Source of the DNA: Sinorhizobium numidicum
GTDB lineage: Bacteria > Pseudomonadota > Alphaproteobacteria > Rhizobiales > Rhizobiaceae
Direction of reading: 5' to 3'
Length of the DNA stretch: 64,000 nucleotides
NCBI RefSeq assembly: GCF_029892045.1
Contig: NZ_CP120367.1
Coordinates: forward strand, 682,001 to 746,000
The notes below the pieces were generated by a model. The model saw nothing but the letters and a program-made list of their open reading frames with translations. It had not been told where the DNA came from and ran no database searches. Both the position numbers and the translations under genes were made by a program. Positions 1 through 7,988 of the stretch are shown piece after piece; position 1 is the first letter of the stretch; every line of letters begins with the position of its first letter.

Positions 1-619
1 GGTCGTCGCCGATGGCTTTGAGGTAGCGACCGACGAGATCGCTGAGCCGGGAGCGTTCCGGGCCGGCAATCTCGATCGTGCTGTTGAGCGGCCGAGCAAG
101 TGCAACGTCGGCCATGATGTCGGCGACGTCATCGGAGGCTATCGGCTGTACATAGGCGGGCGACAGACGCACCGTGTTGCCGGCAGTTCCGGATTGCGCG
201 ATACCGCCGAGGAACTCCATGAACTGCGTCGAGTGAACGATCGTGTAGGGAATGCCGGAGGCCTTGATCAGCCTTTCCTGAGCAAGCTTGGCACGGAAGT
301 AACCACTTTCCTGCAGGCGTTCGGTGCCGACGACCGAGAGCGCTATATGGTGTTTGACGCCAGCAACCTTTTCCGCCGCAAGCAGATTGCGGCCCGAGGT
401 CTCGAAGAATTCCAACACTGCCTTGTCCTCGAAAGACGGTGAGTTGGCGAGGTCGATTACGACCTCAGCGCCGCCGAGCGCTTCGGTCAATCCTTCGCCG
501 GTGATGGTATTGACGCCGGTGTTTGGAGAGGCGGCGATCACCTCATGACCCTGCTTGCGCAGGCGGTCGACTGTCTTGGAACCGATGAGACCGGTTCCGC
601 CAATGATGACAATCTTCAT
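1..619 (-). CDS. NmrA-like NAD(P)-binding SDR oxidoreductase (C-terminus cut by window edge)
   Basis: Reverse-strand reading frame open from an ATG at 619 to the window edge, about 206 residues seen. It begins MKIVIIGGTGLIGSK, the glycine-rich GGTGxIG dinucleotide-binding loop of atypical SDRs (NmrA/SDR_a5 type). The start is preceded by GGAGAAG. It is closely similar along its visible length to the protein at 6972-7733, sharing blocks such as VLEFFETSGRNLLAAE, KASGIPYTI and LSPA..QPIASDDVA, so the two are paralogues. It lies downstream of and co-directed with the AhpD-like gene (684-1163), likely as one transcript. Such proteins sense or reduce with NAD(P)H; the substrate is unknown. Family certain, function open. 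Confidence 0.85.
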   Translation of the reverse strand, partial: MKIVIIGGTGLIGSKTVDRLRKQGHEVIAASPNTGVNTITGEGLTEALGGAEVVIDLANSPSFEDKAVLEFFETSGRNLLAAEKVAGVKHHIALSVVGTERLQESGYFRAKLAQERLIKASGIPYTIVHSTQFMEFLGGIAQSGTAGNTVRLSPAYVQPIASDDVADIMADVALARPLNSTIEIAGPERSRLSDLVGRYLKAIGDD

Positions 620-683
620 GACACTTCTCCGTTCACGGCAGCTTGCGCTGCGCTGTTTTATGGGCAAGCGAAGGTGTGAGGAC

Positions 684-1163
684 CTAGTTCAGGCCGGCCT
701 TGTCGAGGCCATAAAGCTTGTCAGCGGAACCCGGCACGGTCTTGAAGGCGATGCTGACGCGGTTCCAGGCATTGATGACCATGATCGAAAATGTCAGGTC
801 GGAAATTTCCTTCTCCGAAAGCTGGCCACGGACGCGTTCGTAGAGTTCGTCGGGAATGCCGCCTTCGGGCAGCTTTGTTACCGCTTCGGTCCACGCAAGT
901 GCAGCGCGTTCGCGTGGGATGAAGAGGTTCGACTCCCGCCAGATGGCGACGTGGTAGAGACGCAACTCGCTCTCACCGTGAATCTTGGCTTCCTTCACAT
1001 GCATATCGAGGCAAAAGCCGCAGCCGTTTATCTGCGATGCCCGGATCTGAACGAGATCGTGGATCTTCTGTTCGATGACGCTGTCTTTCACGGTCATGCT
1101 GAGGTCTGAGAGCTTCTTGAAGAGCTCGGGCGATTGCTGGGCGTAGTTCAGGCGCTGTGTCAT
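684..1163 (-). CDS. AhpD-like alkylhydroperoxidase / carboxymuconolactone decarboxylase family protein
   Basis: 159-residue protein of the AhpD/CMD fold. The redox motif C48-G-F-C51-x3-H55 (NGCGFCLDMH) is the CxxCxxxH signature of peroxidase-active AhpD proteins, which reduce organic hydroperoxides through a disulfide relay. The start at 1163 is chosen because GAGGAG lies just upstream; the frame stays open to 1199 without a better site. It is divergent from the LysR regulator at 1286 and followed by the NmrA-like dehydrogenase. AhpD plus NmrA-like dehydrogenase plus divergent LysR suggests a small redox-stress unit controlled by that LysR protein, which is inference. Confidence 0.85.
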   Translation of the reverse strand: MTQRLNYAQQSPELFKKLSDLSMTVKDSVIEQKIHDLVQIRASQINGCGFCLDMHVKEAKIHGESELRLYHVAIWRESNLFIPRERAALAWTEAVTKLPEGGIPDELYERVRGQLSEKEISDLTFSIMVINAWNRVSIAFKTVPGSADKLYGLDKAGLN

Positions 1164-1285
1164 TCTTTTCTCCTCAATATTTGATATCATTATGGACAAA
1201 TGATATCCGTAATATCGGGGCAGTAAAGCCCTTCCTGCCTAAGCTGCCGACATAAGGCTTATGCCAAAAAGTATTGGGAGTGACG

Positions 1286-2197
1286 ATGGACATCGTATCT
1301 GCACTGCGAACCTTCCTGAGGGTGGCTGAGACCGGTTCGTTTTCCGCAGCGGCGGCCGACCTCAACTTGACCCAGCCGGCCGTGTCCCGGCAGGTGTCGG
1401 CACTGGAAGCGCATCTGAACACGCGGCTTCTGCATCGCACGACAACCGCACTGGCATTGACGGCCGAAGGCGAGCGGATCATTCCGATGGCGCTCAGGGT
1501 CGTCGAAGCGGTTGACGCTCTCGGCGAGACCACCTGTGCCGAGGGAGCAATGGCTTCGGGGAAAGTACGGCTCACGCTGCCCGCGCCGCTCGGGCTTTAC
1601 ATGAGCGACCGCCTCACGGGGCTGCTCGAACGCCATCCGGGGCTTCATGTCGAATTGATCTTCCGCGAAGAACCGTCAGATGTGGTCGGAGAAGGAATTG
1701 ATCTCGAGGTGCGGCTTGGGCCGGTTGCAGACAGCAGCCTGATATGTCGTCGGATCGGCTGGACGACTGCCTTTCTCGTCGCGGCGCCATCCTACCTGGA
1801 AGGGCGAATTGCACCGGAAACGCCGAACGATCTCAGTGGCCATGAATGCATCTGTTACCGCCGTGCTGGCAACGGTCGGTCGTGGTCATTTTCCAACGGG
1901 GCGGACGAGGTTGCCGTACGGATTGCGCCTCGCCTGATCGCCGACAATGCAGTGGCCGTCCATCGCGCGGCGCTGGCCGGGAGCGGTCTTGCGGTGCTCT
2001 CCCATATCCTCGCTTGCCCCGACATTGAGGCGGGCAGACTGGTGAACGTGATGCCGGATTTTCCGCCGACCCGCCTGCCGATCAGCGTCGTCTATGCATC
2101 CCGGCGGAATATGCCGCTGCGCGTCAGAACGGTCCTCGACTTCCTCGCCGACGCAGTCAGCGAGGATCCTTTGATGGTATCCACCTCCGTTCCTTGA
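1286..2197 (+). CDS. LysR family transcriptional regulator
   Basis: 303-residue LysR protein. Residues 1-60 form the winged helix-turn-helix (FLRVAETGSFSAAAADL followed by the TQPAVSRQVSALE recognition helix), and the rest is the periplasmic-binding-like effector domain, with VRLTLPAPLG at its start and the GSGLAVLSHILA segment near the end. It is of the AaeR/CrgA-like kind often placed divergently from the genes it controls, here the AhpD-like/NmrA-like pair 120 bp away. The ATG at 1286 has GGGAG 5-10 bases upstream; a TTG at 1274 in the same frame has no ribosome site. Confidence 0.88.
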   Translation: MDIVSALRTFLRVAETGSFSAAAADLNLTQPAVSRQVSALEAHLNTRLLHRTTTALALTAEGERIIPMALRVVEAVDALGETTCAEGAMASGKVRLTLPAPLGLYMSDRLTGLLERHPGLHVELIFREEPSDVVGEGIDLEVRLGPVADSSLICRRIGWTTAFLVAAPSYLEGRIAPETPNDLSGHECICYRRAGNGRSWSFSNGADEVAVRIAPRLIADNAVAVHRAALAGSGLAVLSHILACPDIEAGRLVNVMPDFPPTRLPISVVYASRRNMPLRVRTVLDFLADAVSEDPLMVSTSVP

Positions 2198-2272
2198 CTA
2201 GGCTGTGGCTACCGAGAAGCCCTGCGTCGGCCAAAATCCGCCGAAGAACGCTATCGGCGCGACAGGCCTAGC

Positions 2273-3067
2273 TCATGGCTTCGTGCTCGCGCCCTGGTTC
2301 CGCATCGCCGCCTCTCCGGCGTCCGACACCTCGACCCACTTTTTGTCGGGCGCTGCCTCTGCGACGTAGCTGTCGTGCCAGTTCCACCACTTGTAGGTCG
2401 GGGTCTGAGGATAGCCCTCGGGCGAGTCCTCCCAGACCTCCTGCCGCCCCAGCGGCGTGATGTCGAGGTAGTTCCAGGTGCTCCCCATCTGCTCGTCGCC
2501 GCGATTGTTGATGAAGTAGGTGCGGAACACGCGGTCGCCGTCGCGGTAGAACACATTCGTGCCGTGCCACTCGTCCACCCCGAAGTCGGCGTCAAAACTG
2601 TCCGTGATGGTGAACCACGGCATCTCCCAGCCCATCCGCGCCTTCAGCCGCGCGATATCCGCCTGAGGCGCACGCGAGACGAAGACGAGGGTGGTGTCTC
2701 GAGCGTTCAGATGGGCGAGGTGGGCGACCTGATCGGCCACCATGGAGCAGCCTCGGCAGGCGTGGTCGGGCCAACCGAACACCCCCGGCTCGAAGAAGGC
2801 GCGGTAGACGATCAGCTGACGCCGGCCGTCGAACAGGCCGAGCAGGCTCACTTTGCCCGCCGGCCCTTCGAACATGTAGTCCTTCGTCACAGCCATCCAC
2901 GGCATTCGCCGGCGCTCGGCGGCCAGGGCGTCACGAGCGCGAGTTTGGGCCTTTTCCTTCACGAGCAGCTGCTTGCGGGCCGCCTCCCACTCTTCAGCTG
3001 GCACGATCGGTGGGGTGTGCATGGCAGGCTGTCCGCCTTTCCGTCCGTTCTCAACTGATGTGGTCAT
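2273..3067 (-). CDS. DUF899 family thioredoxin-like protein
   Basis: 264-residue DUF899 protein, a thioredoxin-fold family of unknown activity. Visible family features are the FEGPAGKVSLLGLFDGRRQLIVYRAFF-type core, the redox-like C104-R-G-C107 pair in DHACRGCSM, and the C-terminal stretch with YNYLDITPLGRQE-like and WWNWHDSY sequence. The start at 3067 follows GAGGAGG; the frame continues upstream to 3307 but without a ribosome site and with residues unlike the family. It is monocistronic with no related neighbour. Typical annotation is thioredoxin family protein; the substrate is unknown. Confidence 0.85.
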   Translation of the reverse strand: MTTSVENGRKGGQPAMHTPPIVPAEEWEAARKQLLVKEKAQTRARDALAAERRRMPWMAVTKDYMFEGPAGKVSLLGLFDGRRQLIVYRAFFEPGVFGWPDHACRGCSMVADQVAHLAHLNARDTTLVFVSRAPQADIARLKARMGWEMPWFTITDSFDADFGVDEWHGTNVFYRDGDRVFRTYFINNRGDEQMGSTWNYLDITPLGRQEVWEDSPEGYPQTPTYKWWNWHDSYVAEAAPDKKWVEVSDAGEAAMRNQGASTKP

Positions 3068-3483
3068 GGCTTTTGAAACCTCCTCATTTGGGCGAATTCC
3101 TGCGCCTCGAGGCTGAAGCGCGGTCCCTTCGCTGCTCATCGCTTGTTGTTGGTCGTGAGACAGTTTTGGCACCGGAAATCGAACGGTGGGAGTAACAAGT
3201 GTGACGGTATTCCGATGGAGTCGCTGATTGCAGGCGCGGCGCGTGCTCTCGTAACGGGGCTGGATCAATCGGTGGCCGATCGAACTCGATCCCGTTTTCC
3301 CCCGCATAAGCGTCCGGGTAGTGACCGCCGGCAGCGATCAGGCAGCAGCCTGAGCGTGTGCCTGCTCTGGCCCGTTTTGACCATGATTTGGCGTTAGGTT
3401 CGGTCGATTTCCAGACATTTTGGTTAAACGACGGGGGAGAGCGAGCATGGCAGTATTCGCAAAAGTACTGTTCCCCGCAAATG
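3068..3483. other. Gap between DUF899 and efflux genes
   Basis: About 415 bases with no convincing full gene. Several open frames here run antisense to each other and none has family features. The only item of note is a well-formed ribosome site (GGGGGAGAG at about 3433-3441) followed by an ATG at 3447 on the plus strand, described separately. Confidence 0.5.
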
Positions 3484-3536
3484 TCAGATGCAGAATCGTC
3501 GCTTTGGTGCCGTCGTGCCGCCGCGATCCAAAATAG
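3447..3536 (+). pseudogene. Possible 5' fragment of a lost gene (29 codons with a strong ribosome site)
   Basis: ATG at 3447 stands 6 bases after GGGGGAGAG, the best ribosome site in this part of the window, yet the frame stops after 29 codons (MAVFAKVLFPANVRC, then a proline- and arginine-containing tail) and runs antisense into the 3' end of the MFS gene. A strong start with no body suggests the head of a gene cut by a recombination that brought in the efflux genes. No family was recognised. It could also be chance. Confidence 0.25.
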
Positions 3537-5274
3537 GGTCGATACCCGAGAGCGCGTCGCTCGGATCAGCGAGGGCCTCACTGATCGCCAGCACGATGTC
3601 GGTGCGAGCGTGCGGCCTTGATTCAGCATTGTCCGGTCGAGCGGACTTCGGCGTGACCTGTCGCACGTTCGGTTCCTTCATCTTGAGCAACCGCGCAGTG
3701 CGCATTTTCGCGTACCGGGAGAGTCCGATCTTAATGGCGACCAGCACGGGCGCGGCGATGACAAAAAGCAGGGCGACTGCATTGAACGCCGTGTCGAAGG
3801 CGATCACGGTGGACTGACCTGTGACAACCCGGCCGAGTAGGCTCGTCGCTGCCCGACCAGCGGCCGCGGCCTCCATTCCTCTCGCCGCGAGCATGGCGGT
3901 CGTCGTCGTCAGCCGGTCGATGACCGCGGGCCGTCCTGCGGTGACGTTGGCGCCGAGGACCGCGACATTGGCGACGACGTTGTGGTCGATCAGCGTCTGG
4001 AGTGCTGCGACCCCGATCAGACCACCAAGCTGGCGACCGGTATTGAAGAGGCCGATTCCGGACGCGAGATTTCGGCTGTTGAGGTTGCTGAAAGCGATCA
4101 GAGTGATCGATAGAAACAGGAAGCCCAGGCCCAAGCCGCGCAACAGGATTGCTGCCATCATGTCGTCCGCGCCGCTCTCGCTGGTCGAACCGGAGAGCAT
4201 CCACATCGCAACCATGATCATCAGGATTCCAAAGGGCACCGTGGCGAACGGAGGAACGCGGCGGACCTGCATGAGGAAGGCGGCAATGAGGAGCGCGCCG
4301 ATGAAAAGCGCGCCACTCGGCAACAGGAGCAGGCCGGCAGCGGTCGGCGTGAACGCGAGGACGGAAACGGCAAAGGCCGGAATCAGGAACGCGCTTCCGA
4401 ACAAGGCGGCGCCAGCGACAAAACTGACGATGAAGGCGAAGGAAAAATCCTCCGATTTGAACAGGGTGAAGTCGAGCAAGCCCTGGCCTTTGGCCAGCAC
4501 TTGTTGGCCGAGAAATGCCATGAGAGTGGCGGCGCCGATCACCGTCAGCCAGAGGATGCGAGGCTCCTCGAACCAGTCCCATCGGCTGCCTTGGCTGAAG
4601 ACGTAGGTGAAACTGAAAAGCGTGACGGCGATCAGCGAGAAGCCAATCCAGTCAAACGGACGGTACGCAGTTTTGGGGGGCACTGGGCCGTCTGCGATCA
4701 GCAGAAGCCCGGCCGCCGCCAGCGCCAGCGGAACAACGCTGAAGAAGATCCATGTCCAGGACTGGCTATCGAGCAACCACCCCTGAAGGGCTGGCGCGAT
4801 CGTCGCGGGGGCGACAACGGACCCCATCGCGAACAGAGCCTGAAGGAGCGGCTGGTGGGATCGCGGATAGGCGAGAAAAATCATCGCCTGGCCGGCGACA
4901 AGCAGGGTGCCGCCGGCGAAGCCCTGAATCATTCGAAGCGCGACCAGCAGGTCCAGCCGAGCCGTGATGGCGGCAATGCCGCACGCCAGGCCCATGGCAA
5001 GCGTTGCGCCGATGATCAGGCTCAGCGGGTTGAGACGGTTCAGCAGCCAAGGGGCGGCCATGAATCCGATGAGCTTGAGCGCGGTGTAGCCGACATCGAG
5101 CCAGGCGAACTCATCAGGCGTTGCGTATGTGTCGCCGATGATGTCGCCGCGTCCGAGCGACAGGACGGTGCTGGCGATCGCCTCCGTCAGCGTGGCAAGG
5201 ACGATGCCCACGACCAGCAGGGCTCCGGTCGTCGATCTGTCGCGACTCGGCGTGGCGGTGACGATCGCGTTCAT
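3484..5274 (-). CDS. MFS drug efflux transporter, DHA2/EmrB type
   Basis: 596-residue major facilitator of the 14-helix DHA2 family (EmrB-like): hydrophobic helices fill residues 18-520, with LVALRMIQGFAGGTLLVAGQAMIF as the family's helix-4 region. EmrB homologues are about 510-530 residues; here about 75 charged residues follow the last helix (from about 525), ending APKRRFCI, which may be read-through sequence past a junction. The start overlaps the stop of the HlyD gene (ATGA, 5271-5274), so the two are translationally coupled and form a tripartite-type pump exporting hydrophobic compounds across the inner membrane and periplasm. The substrate is unknown. Confidence 0.9.
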   Translation of the reverse strand: MNAIVTATPSRDRSTTGALLVVGIVLATLTEAIASTVLSLGRGDIIGDTYATPDEFAWLDVGYTALKLIGFMAAPWLLNRLNPLSLIIGATLAMGLACGIAAITARLDLLVALRMIQGFAGGTLLVAGQAMIFLAYPRSHQPLLQALFAMGSVVAPATIAPALQGWLLDSQSWTWIFFSVVPLALAAAGLLLIADGPVPPKTAYRPFDWIGFSLIAVTLFSFTYVFSQGSRWDWFEEPRILWLTVIGAATLMAFLGQQVLAKGQGLLDFTLFKSEDFSFAFIVSFVAGAALFGSAFLIPAFAVSVLAFTPTAAGLLLLPSGALFIGALLIAAFLMQVRRVPPFATVPFGILMIMVAMWMLSGSTSESGADDMMAAILLRGLGLGFLFLSITLIAFSNLNSRNLASGIGLFNTGRQLGGLIGVAALQTLIDHNVVANVAVLGANVTAGRPAVIDRLTTTTAMLAARGMEAAAAGRAATSLLGRVVTGQSTVIAFDTAFNAVALLFVIAAPVLVAIKIGLSRYAKMRTARLLKMKEPNVRQVTPKSARPDNAESRPHARTDIVLAISEALADPSDALSGIDPILDRGGTTAPKRRFCI

Positions 5275-6368
5275 GAGCCGCTCCCCAGGTCAATCTCGAC
5301 ACGCGCGGACAGGCCGGGTACGAGGCGGCCCGGCAATGGATTGCTGACAAACCGGATCTTGGTCGGCACACGTTGGACGACGCGAACGAAGTTCCCCGTC
5401 GCATTGTCCGTGGGCAGCAAGCTGAAGGCAGAGCCGCTGCCGGGCGCAAAGCTGTCGACCACGCCTTCAAGCGCCCCGTTCGGGTAGCCATCGATCGTGA
5501 TGCGGACGTGCTGGCCAGCTTGGATATGCTCGAGCTGGGTTTCCTTGAAATTCGCCACGACCCAGACATCGTTGACCGGGACGATATCGAGCAAGGCGCC
5601 GCCCGGCGCAACAAGCCGGCCGACGCGGACCTGCCGGTTGCCGATAACGCCGCCGACCGGCGCGCGTACCACGGTATTCTCCAGATCGATTTGGGCGAGA
5701 TCGCGCGCGGCCTCTGCCTGCGCCACCGCGGCAATGGCAGCTTCGCGCTGAGCACCAAGAACGGCGATGCGTTGCTGCTGGGCCTCCAGCGTTGCCGCTG
5801 CCGCCGCCACGCCCGCTTCGGCTCTCGACCGTGCCGCGTCGCTTTCATCGACAATAGCCTGGCTGATGGTGTTGCTGCGGATGAGTTCACGGTGGCGGCT
5901 GGCGGCTTTGGTCGCCAGATTCACCTCGGCCACGGCCGAACGTCTCTGCGCCTCGGCCTGCCGAATGAGCGCATGTTGAAGCTCCGTCTCCGCATCGACA
6001 TTGGTGAGGCGAGCCTGGGCCGCTTCGACATTGGCCACCGCTTGCGCAAGCCGTGCGCGGTAGTCACGATCGTCGATCCGGAACAGGACGTCACCCGCCC
6101 GCACAGTTTGGTTGTCCTGAACCTCTACCGCCGTGACATAACCGGCGACCTTCGGGGCAAGCGAAGTGACATCCCCGCGGACATAGGCATTGTCGGTCGA
6201 CGCGACGCCGCTCGGACGAGCCCAGGCCCATCCGCCAGCTACGACCACCACGGCGCCGAGGCAGAGCAGCAAGCCGACCATCTTTTTCTTGTTGGGTTGC
6301 GCCACGGCGACACCGGGCCTTGAGCTTCCGCCGGTGACGATGGCGACCTTGTCCTCGAGCGAATCCAT
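5271..6368 (-). CDS. HlyD/EmrA-type membrane fusion protein with an SDR-like N-terminal tag
   Basis: 365-residue periplasmic adaptor for the MFS partner. After a membrane segment (about residues 31-49, MVGLLLCLGAVVVVAGG) come the TDNAYVRGDV entry, the lipoyl half-motifs (VAGYVTAVEVQDNQTVRAGDVL), a long coiled-coil hairpin (about 85-200) and the beta-barrel region with NTVVRAPVGGVIGN. The first about 20 residues, MDSLEDKVAIVTGGSSRPG, do not belong to this family; they match the opening of a classical short-chain dehydrogenase. Start and ribosome site (AGGAACTG) therefore appear to come from a lost SDR gene fused in frame to the HlyD gene. It is coupled to the MFS gene by an ATGA overlap. Confidence 0.88.
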   Translation of the reverse strand: MDSLEDKVAIVTGGSSRPGVAVAQPNKKKMVGLLLCLGAVVVVAGGWAWARPSGVASTDNAYVRGDVTSLAPKVAGYVTAVEVQDNQTVRAGDVLFRIDDRDYRARLAQAVANVEAAQARLTNVDAETELQHALIRQAEAQRRSAVAEVNLATKAASRHRELIRSNTISQAIVDESDAARSRAEAGVAAAAATLEAQQQRIAVLGAQREAAIAAVAQAEAARDLAQIDLENTVVRAPVGGVIGNRQVRVGRLVAPGGALLDIVPVNDVWVVANFKETQLEHIQAGQHVRITIDGYPNGALEGVVDSFAPGSGSAFSLLPTDNATGNFVRVVQRVPTKIRFVSNPLPGRLVPGLSARVEIDLGSGS

Positions 6369-6458
6369 TTTCTCAGTTCCTGTTGAATGCCGATTGCCCG
6401 GAAGCAGCCCTGGCGGCGGTCGCCTTACTAGGGCTGCGGGCATCGAAGCCGCGTTCGT

Positions 6459-6872
6459 TCATTGCCCGACGGGCGTGACCAGTTCCTTTTCGTCAGTGTC
6501 GACGACAAACACCGCAAGCAGCCGGGCAGGCTCCGTGTCGCTGGCATTCGCGCTCACTTCATGATGGGAGCCTGGCTCTTCGTAGAAGTTTTGGCCTGCT
6601 TGGTAGACCTTTTCCGGCGAGCCGTTGACGCTGCTGCGGATCGCGCCTTCGAGCACCGTCGCATAGATGAAGGCGGACTTGGGGTGCGTGTGGGCGGGCG
6701 ATGCGCCCCCCGGCCCGTATTCGACGAGCACACCCCTCATGCTCTTGCCGGGGACGTTCGGAAGCGCGTGGTCAAATACGACCGTCACCTTGCCCGCGGG
6801 CCGGTCGCCGGCCGAAGCTGCGGTGATCGAGAGCGCTGCGAAGGCAGTGGCTGAGAGAAATCGTGTAAACAT
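6459..6872 (-). CDS. Secreted cupin domain protein
   Basis: 137-residue protein with a Sec signal peptide (about residues 1-21, cleavage near ASAG) and a single cupin barrel. Metal ligands are visible as H61-x-H63 in SPAHTHPKSAF, E75 in the VLEG strand, and a histidine pair at 103-104 in GSHHEVSAN. The start at 6872 follows AAGGAG. Cupins of this sort are small metal-binding periplasmic proteins of varied or unknown activity. It lies upstream of the HlyD gene in the same direction (90-base gap) and downstream of the NmrA-like gene; an operon link is possible but unproven. Confidence 0.82.
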   Translation of the reverse strand: MFTRFLSATAFAALSITAASAGDRPAGKVTVVFDHALPNVPGKSMRGVLVEYGPGGASPAHTHPKSAFIYATVLEGAIRSSVNGSPEKVYQAGQNFYEEPGSHHEVSANASDTEPARLLAVFVVDTDEKELVTPVGQ

Positions 6873-6971
6873 TGCAATTCTCCTTCGAGAGTACCTGTTG
6901 GGAAGGCGCGGCCGGTGCCGGATCGAACGCATTCCTGATTTGTCCATGGGCCTGACTTGTCCGTGGGAGCC

Positions 6972-7733
6972 TTAGCGCGCCGCTTGGGCCGTCGACTGAC
7001 CGAGCCAGTCCTCGAAGCGGGTTGCGCCGAGGCGCGGGTTCTTGCCGGGGGTCAGCGATTGATCGTCGAGGACGGCGCCGAAGTAGCGCGCGTGGACGTC
7101 CGGCACGACCTTGCGCGTGTCCTGCGTTGCGCGCAGATAGCGCCTGACCACTTCGTCGAGCGGGATAGCCTCAGGGCCGGCGACTTCGACGGTGCCGTTG
7201 ACCGGCGGTGCGAGTGTGACATCGGCGAGCGCCGCCGCCACGTCGTCGGACGCGATCGGCTGGAACAGTGCCGGTGATAGGCGGATCTCGTCGCCGACCG
7301 TCCCCGCCTGCGCAATGCCGCCGACGAACTCGAAGAACTGCGTCGCGCGCAGAATGGTATAGGGAATGCCGGACGCCTTGATGAGGTTTTCCTGCGCGAT
7401 CTTGGCCCGGAAATAACCGTTGTCGGGAAGCCGTTCGCTACCGACGATCGACAGCGCAACATGGTGGCGCACGCCGGCGGCAGCTTCTGCAGCGAGCAGG
7501 TTACGGCCCGACGTCTCGAAGAACTCGAGGACGGCTTTGTCTTCCCAAACCGGCGCGTTCGCCACGTCGACAACGATCTGAGCTCCATCCATCGCTTCGG
7601 CCAGTCCCTCGCGAGTGATGGTGTTCACGCCCGTGTTGGGGGCCGCTGCGAGCACGTCATGGCCGCGCTCGCGGAGCTTCTTCACAAGTTTCGATCCGAT
7701 GAGGCCGGTGCCTCCGATGACGACGATCTTCAT
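6972..7733 (-). CDS. NmrA-like NAD(P)-binding SDR oxidoreductase
   Basis: 253-residue atypical SDR starting MKIVVIGGTGLIGSK, with the nucleotide-binding GGTGLIG loop at residues 7-13 and no classical Tyr-x3-Lys active site. It resembles NAD(P)-sensing NmrA and SDR_a5 proteins. It is a paralogue of the gene at the left window edge. The ATG at 7733 has GGAGAG close upstream; the open frame continues to 7883 without a good site. It diverges from the winged-helix/TPR regulator at 7989, which may control it. The substrate is unknown. Confidence 0.87.
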   Translation of the reverse strand: MKIVVIGGTGLIGSKLVKKLRERGHDVLAAAPNTGVNTITREGLAEAMDGAQIVVDVANAPVWEDKAVLEFFETSGRNLLAAEAAAGVRHHVALSIVGSERLPDNGYFRAKIAQENLIKASGIPYTILRATQFFEFVGGIAQAGTVGDEIRLSPALFQPIASDDVAAALADVTLAPPVNGTVEVAGPEAIPLDEVVRRYLRATQDTRKVVPDVHARYFGAVLDDQSLTPGKNPRLGATRFEDWLGQSTAQAAR

Positions 7734-7988
7734 GGGTTCTCTCCGCTTCTCTCGACCGCAACCATTGCCGTCGATGTGGATGGAGAGTGCCTGCGCGCAC
7801 CGGGGAAGTCCCTGTGACGGGCTTGAATTGTCCTTCAGGGAAGATTGTTTTTTCATCCAAGGGACAGTTGTTCCGACCGGCATGCCTTGCTGCGAGCGGT
7901 GCAGTCAGTTACGCGGTACCGTGCTATCAATGTCCGATGATATTCGCCCGTACTGCGAGCCGAGGGCGCTTGGCCAGGGGATGCCGAC

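Noticed and set aside
4501..5487. Long plus-strand open frame antisense to the MFS and HlyD genes
   Set aside because: Arginine/glutamine-rich composition with no family features; it mirrors the codon bias of the real reverse-strand genes.
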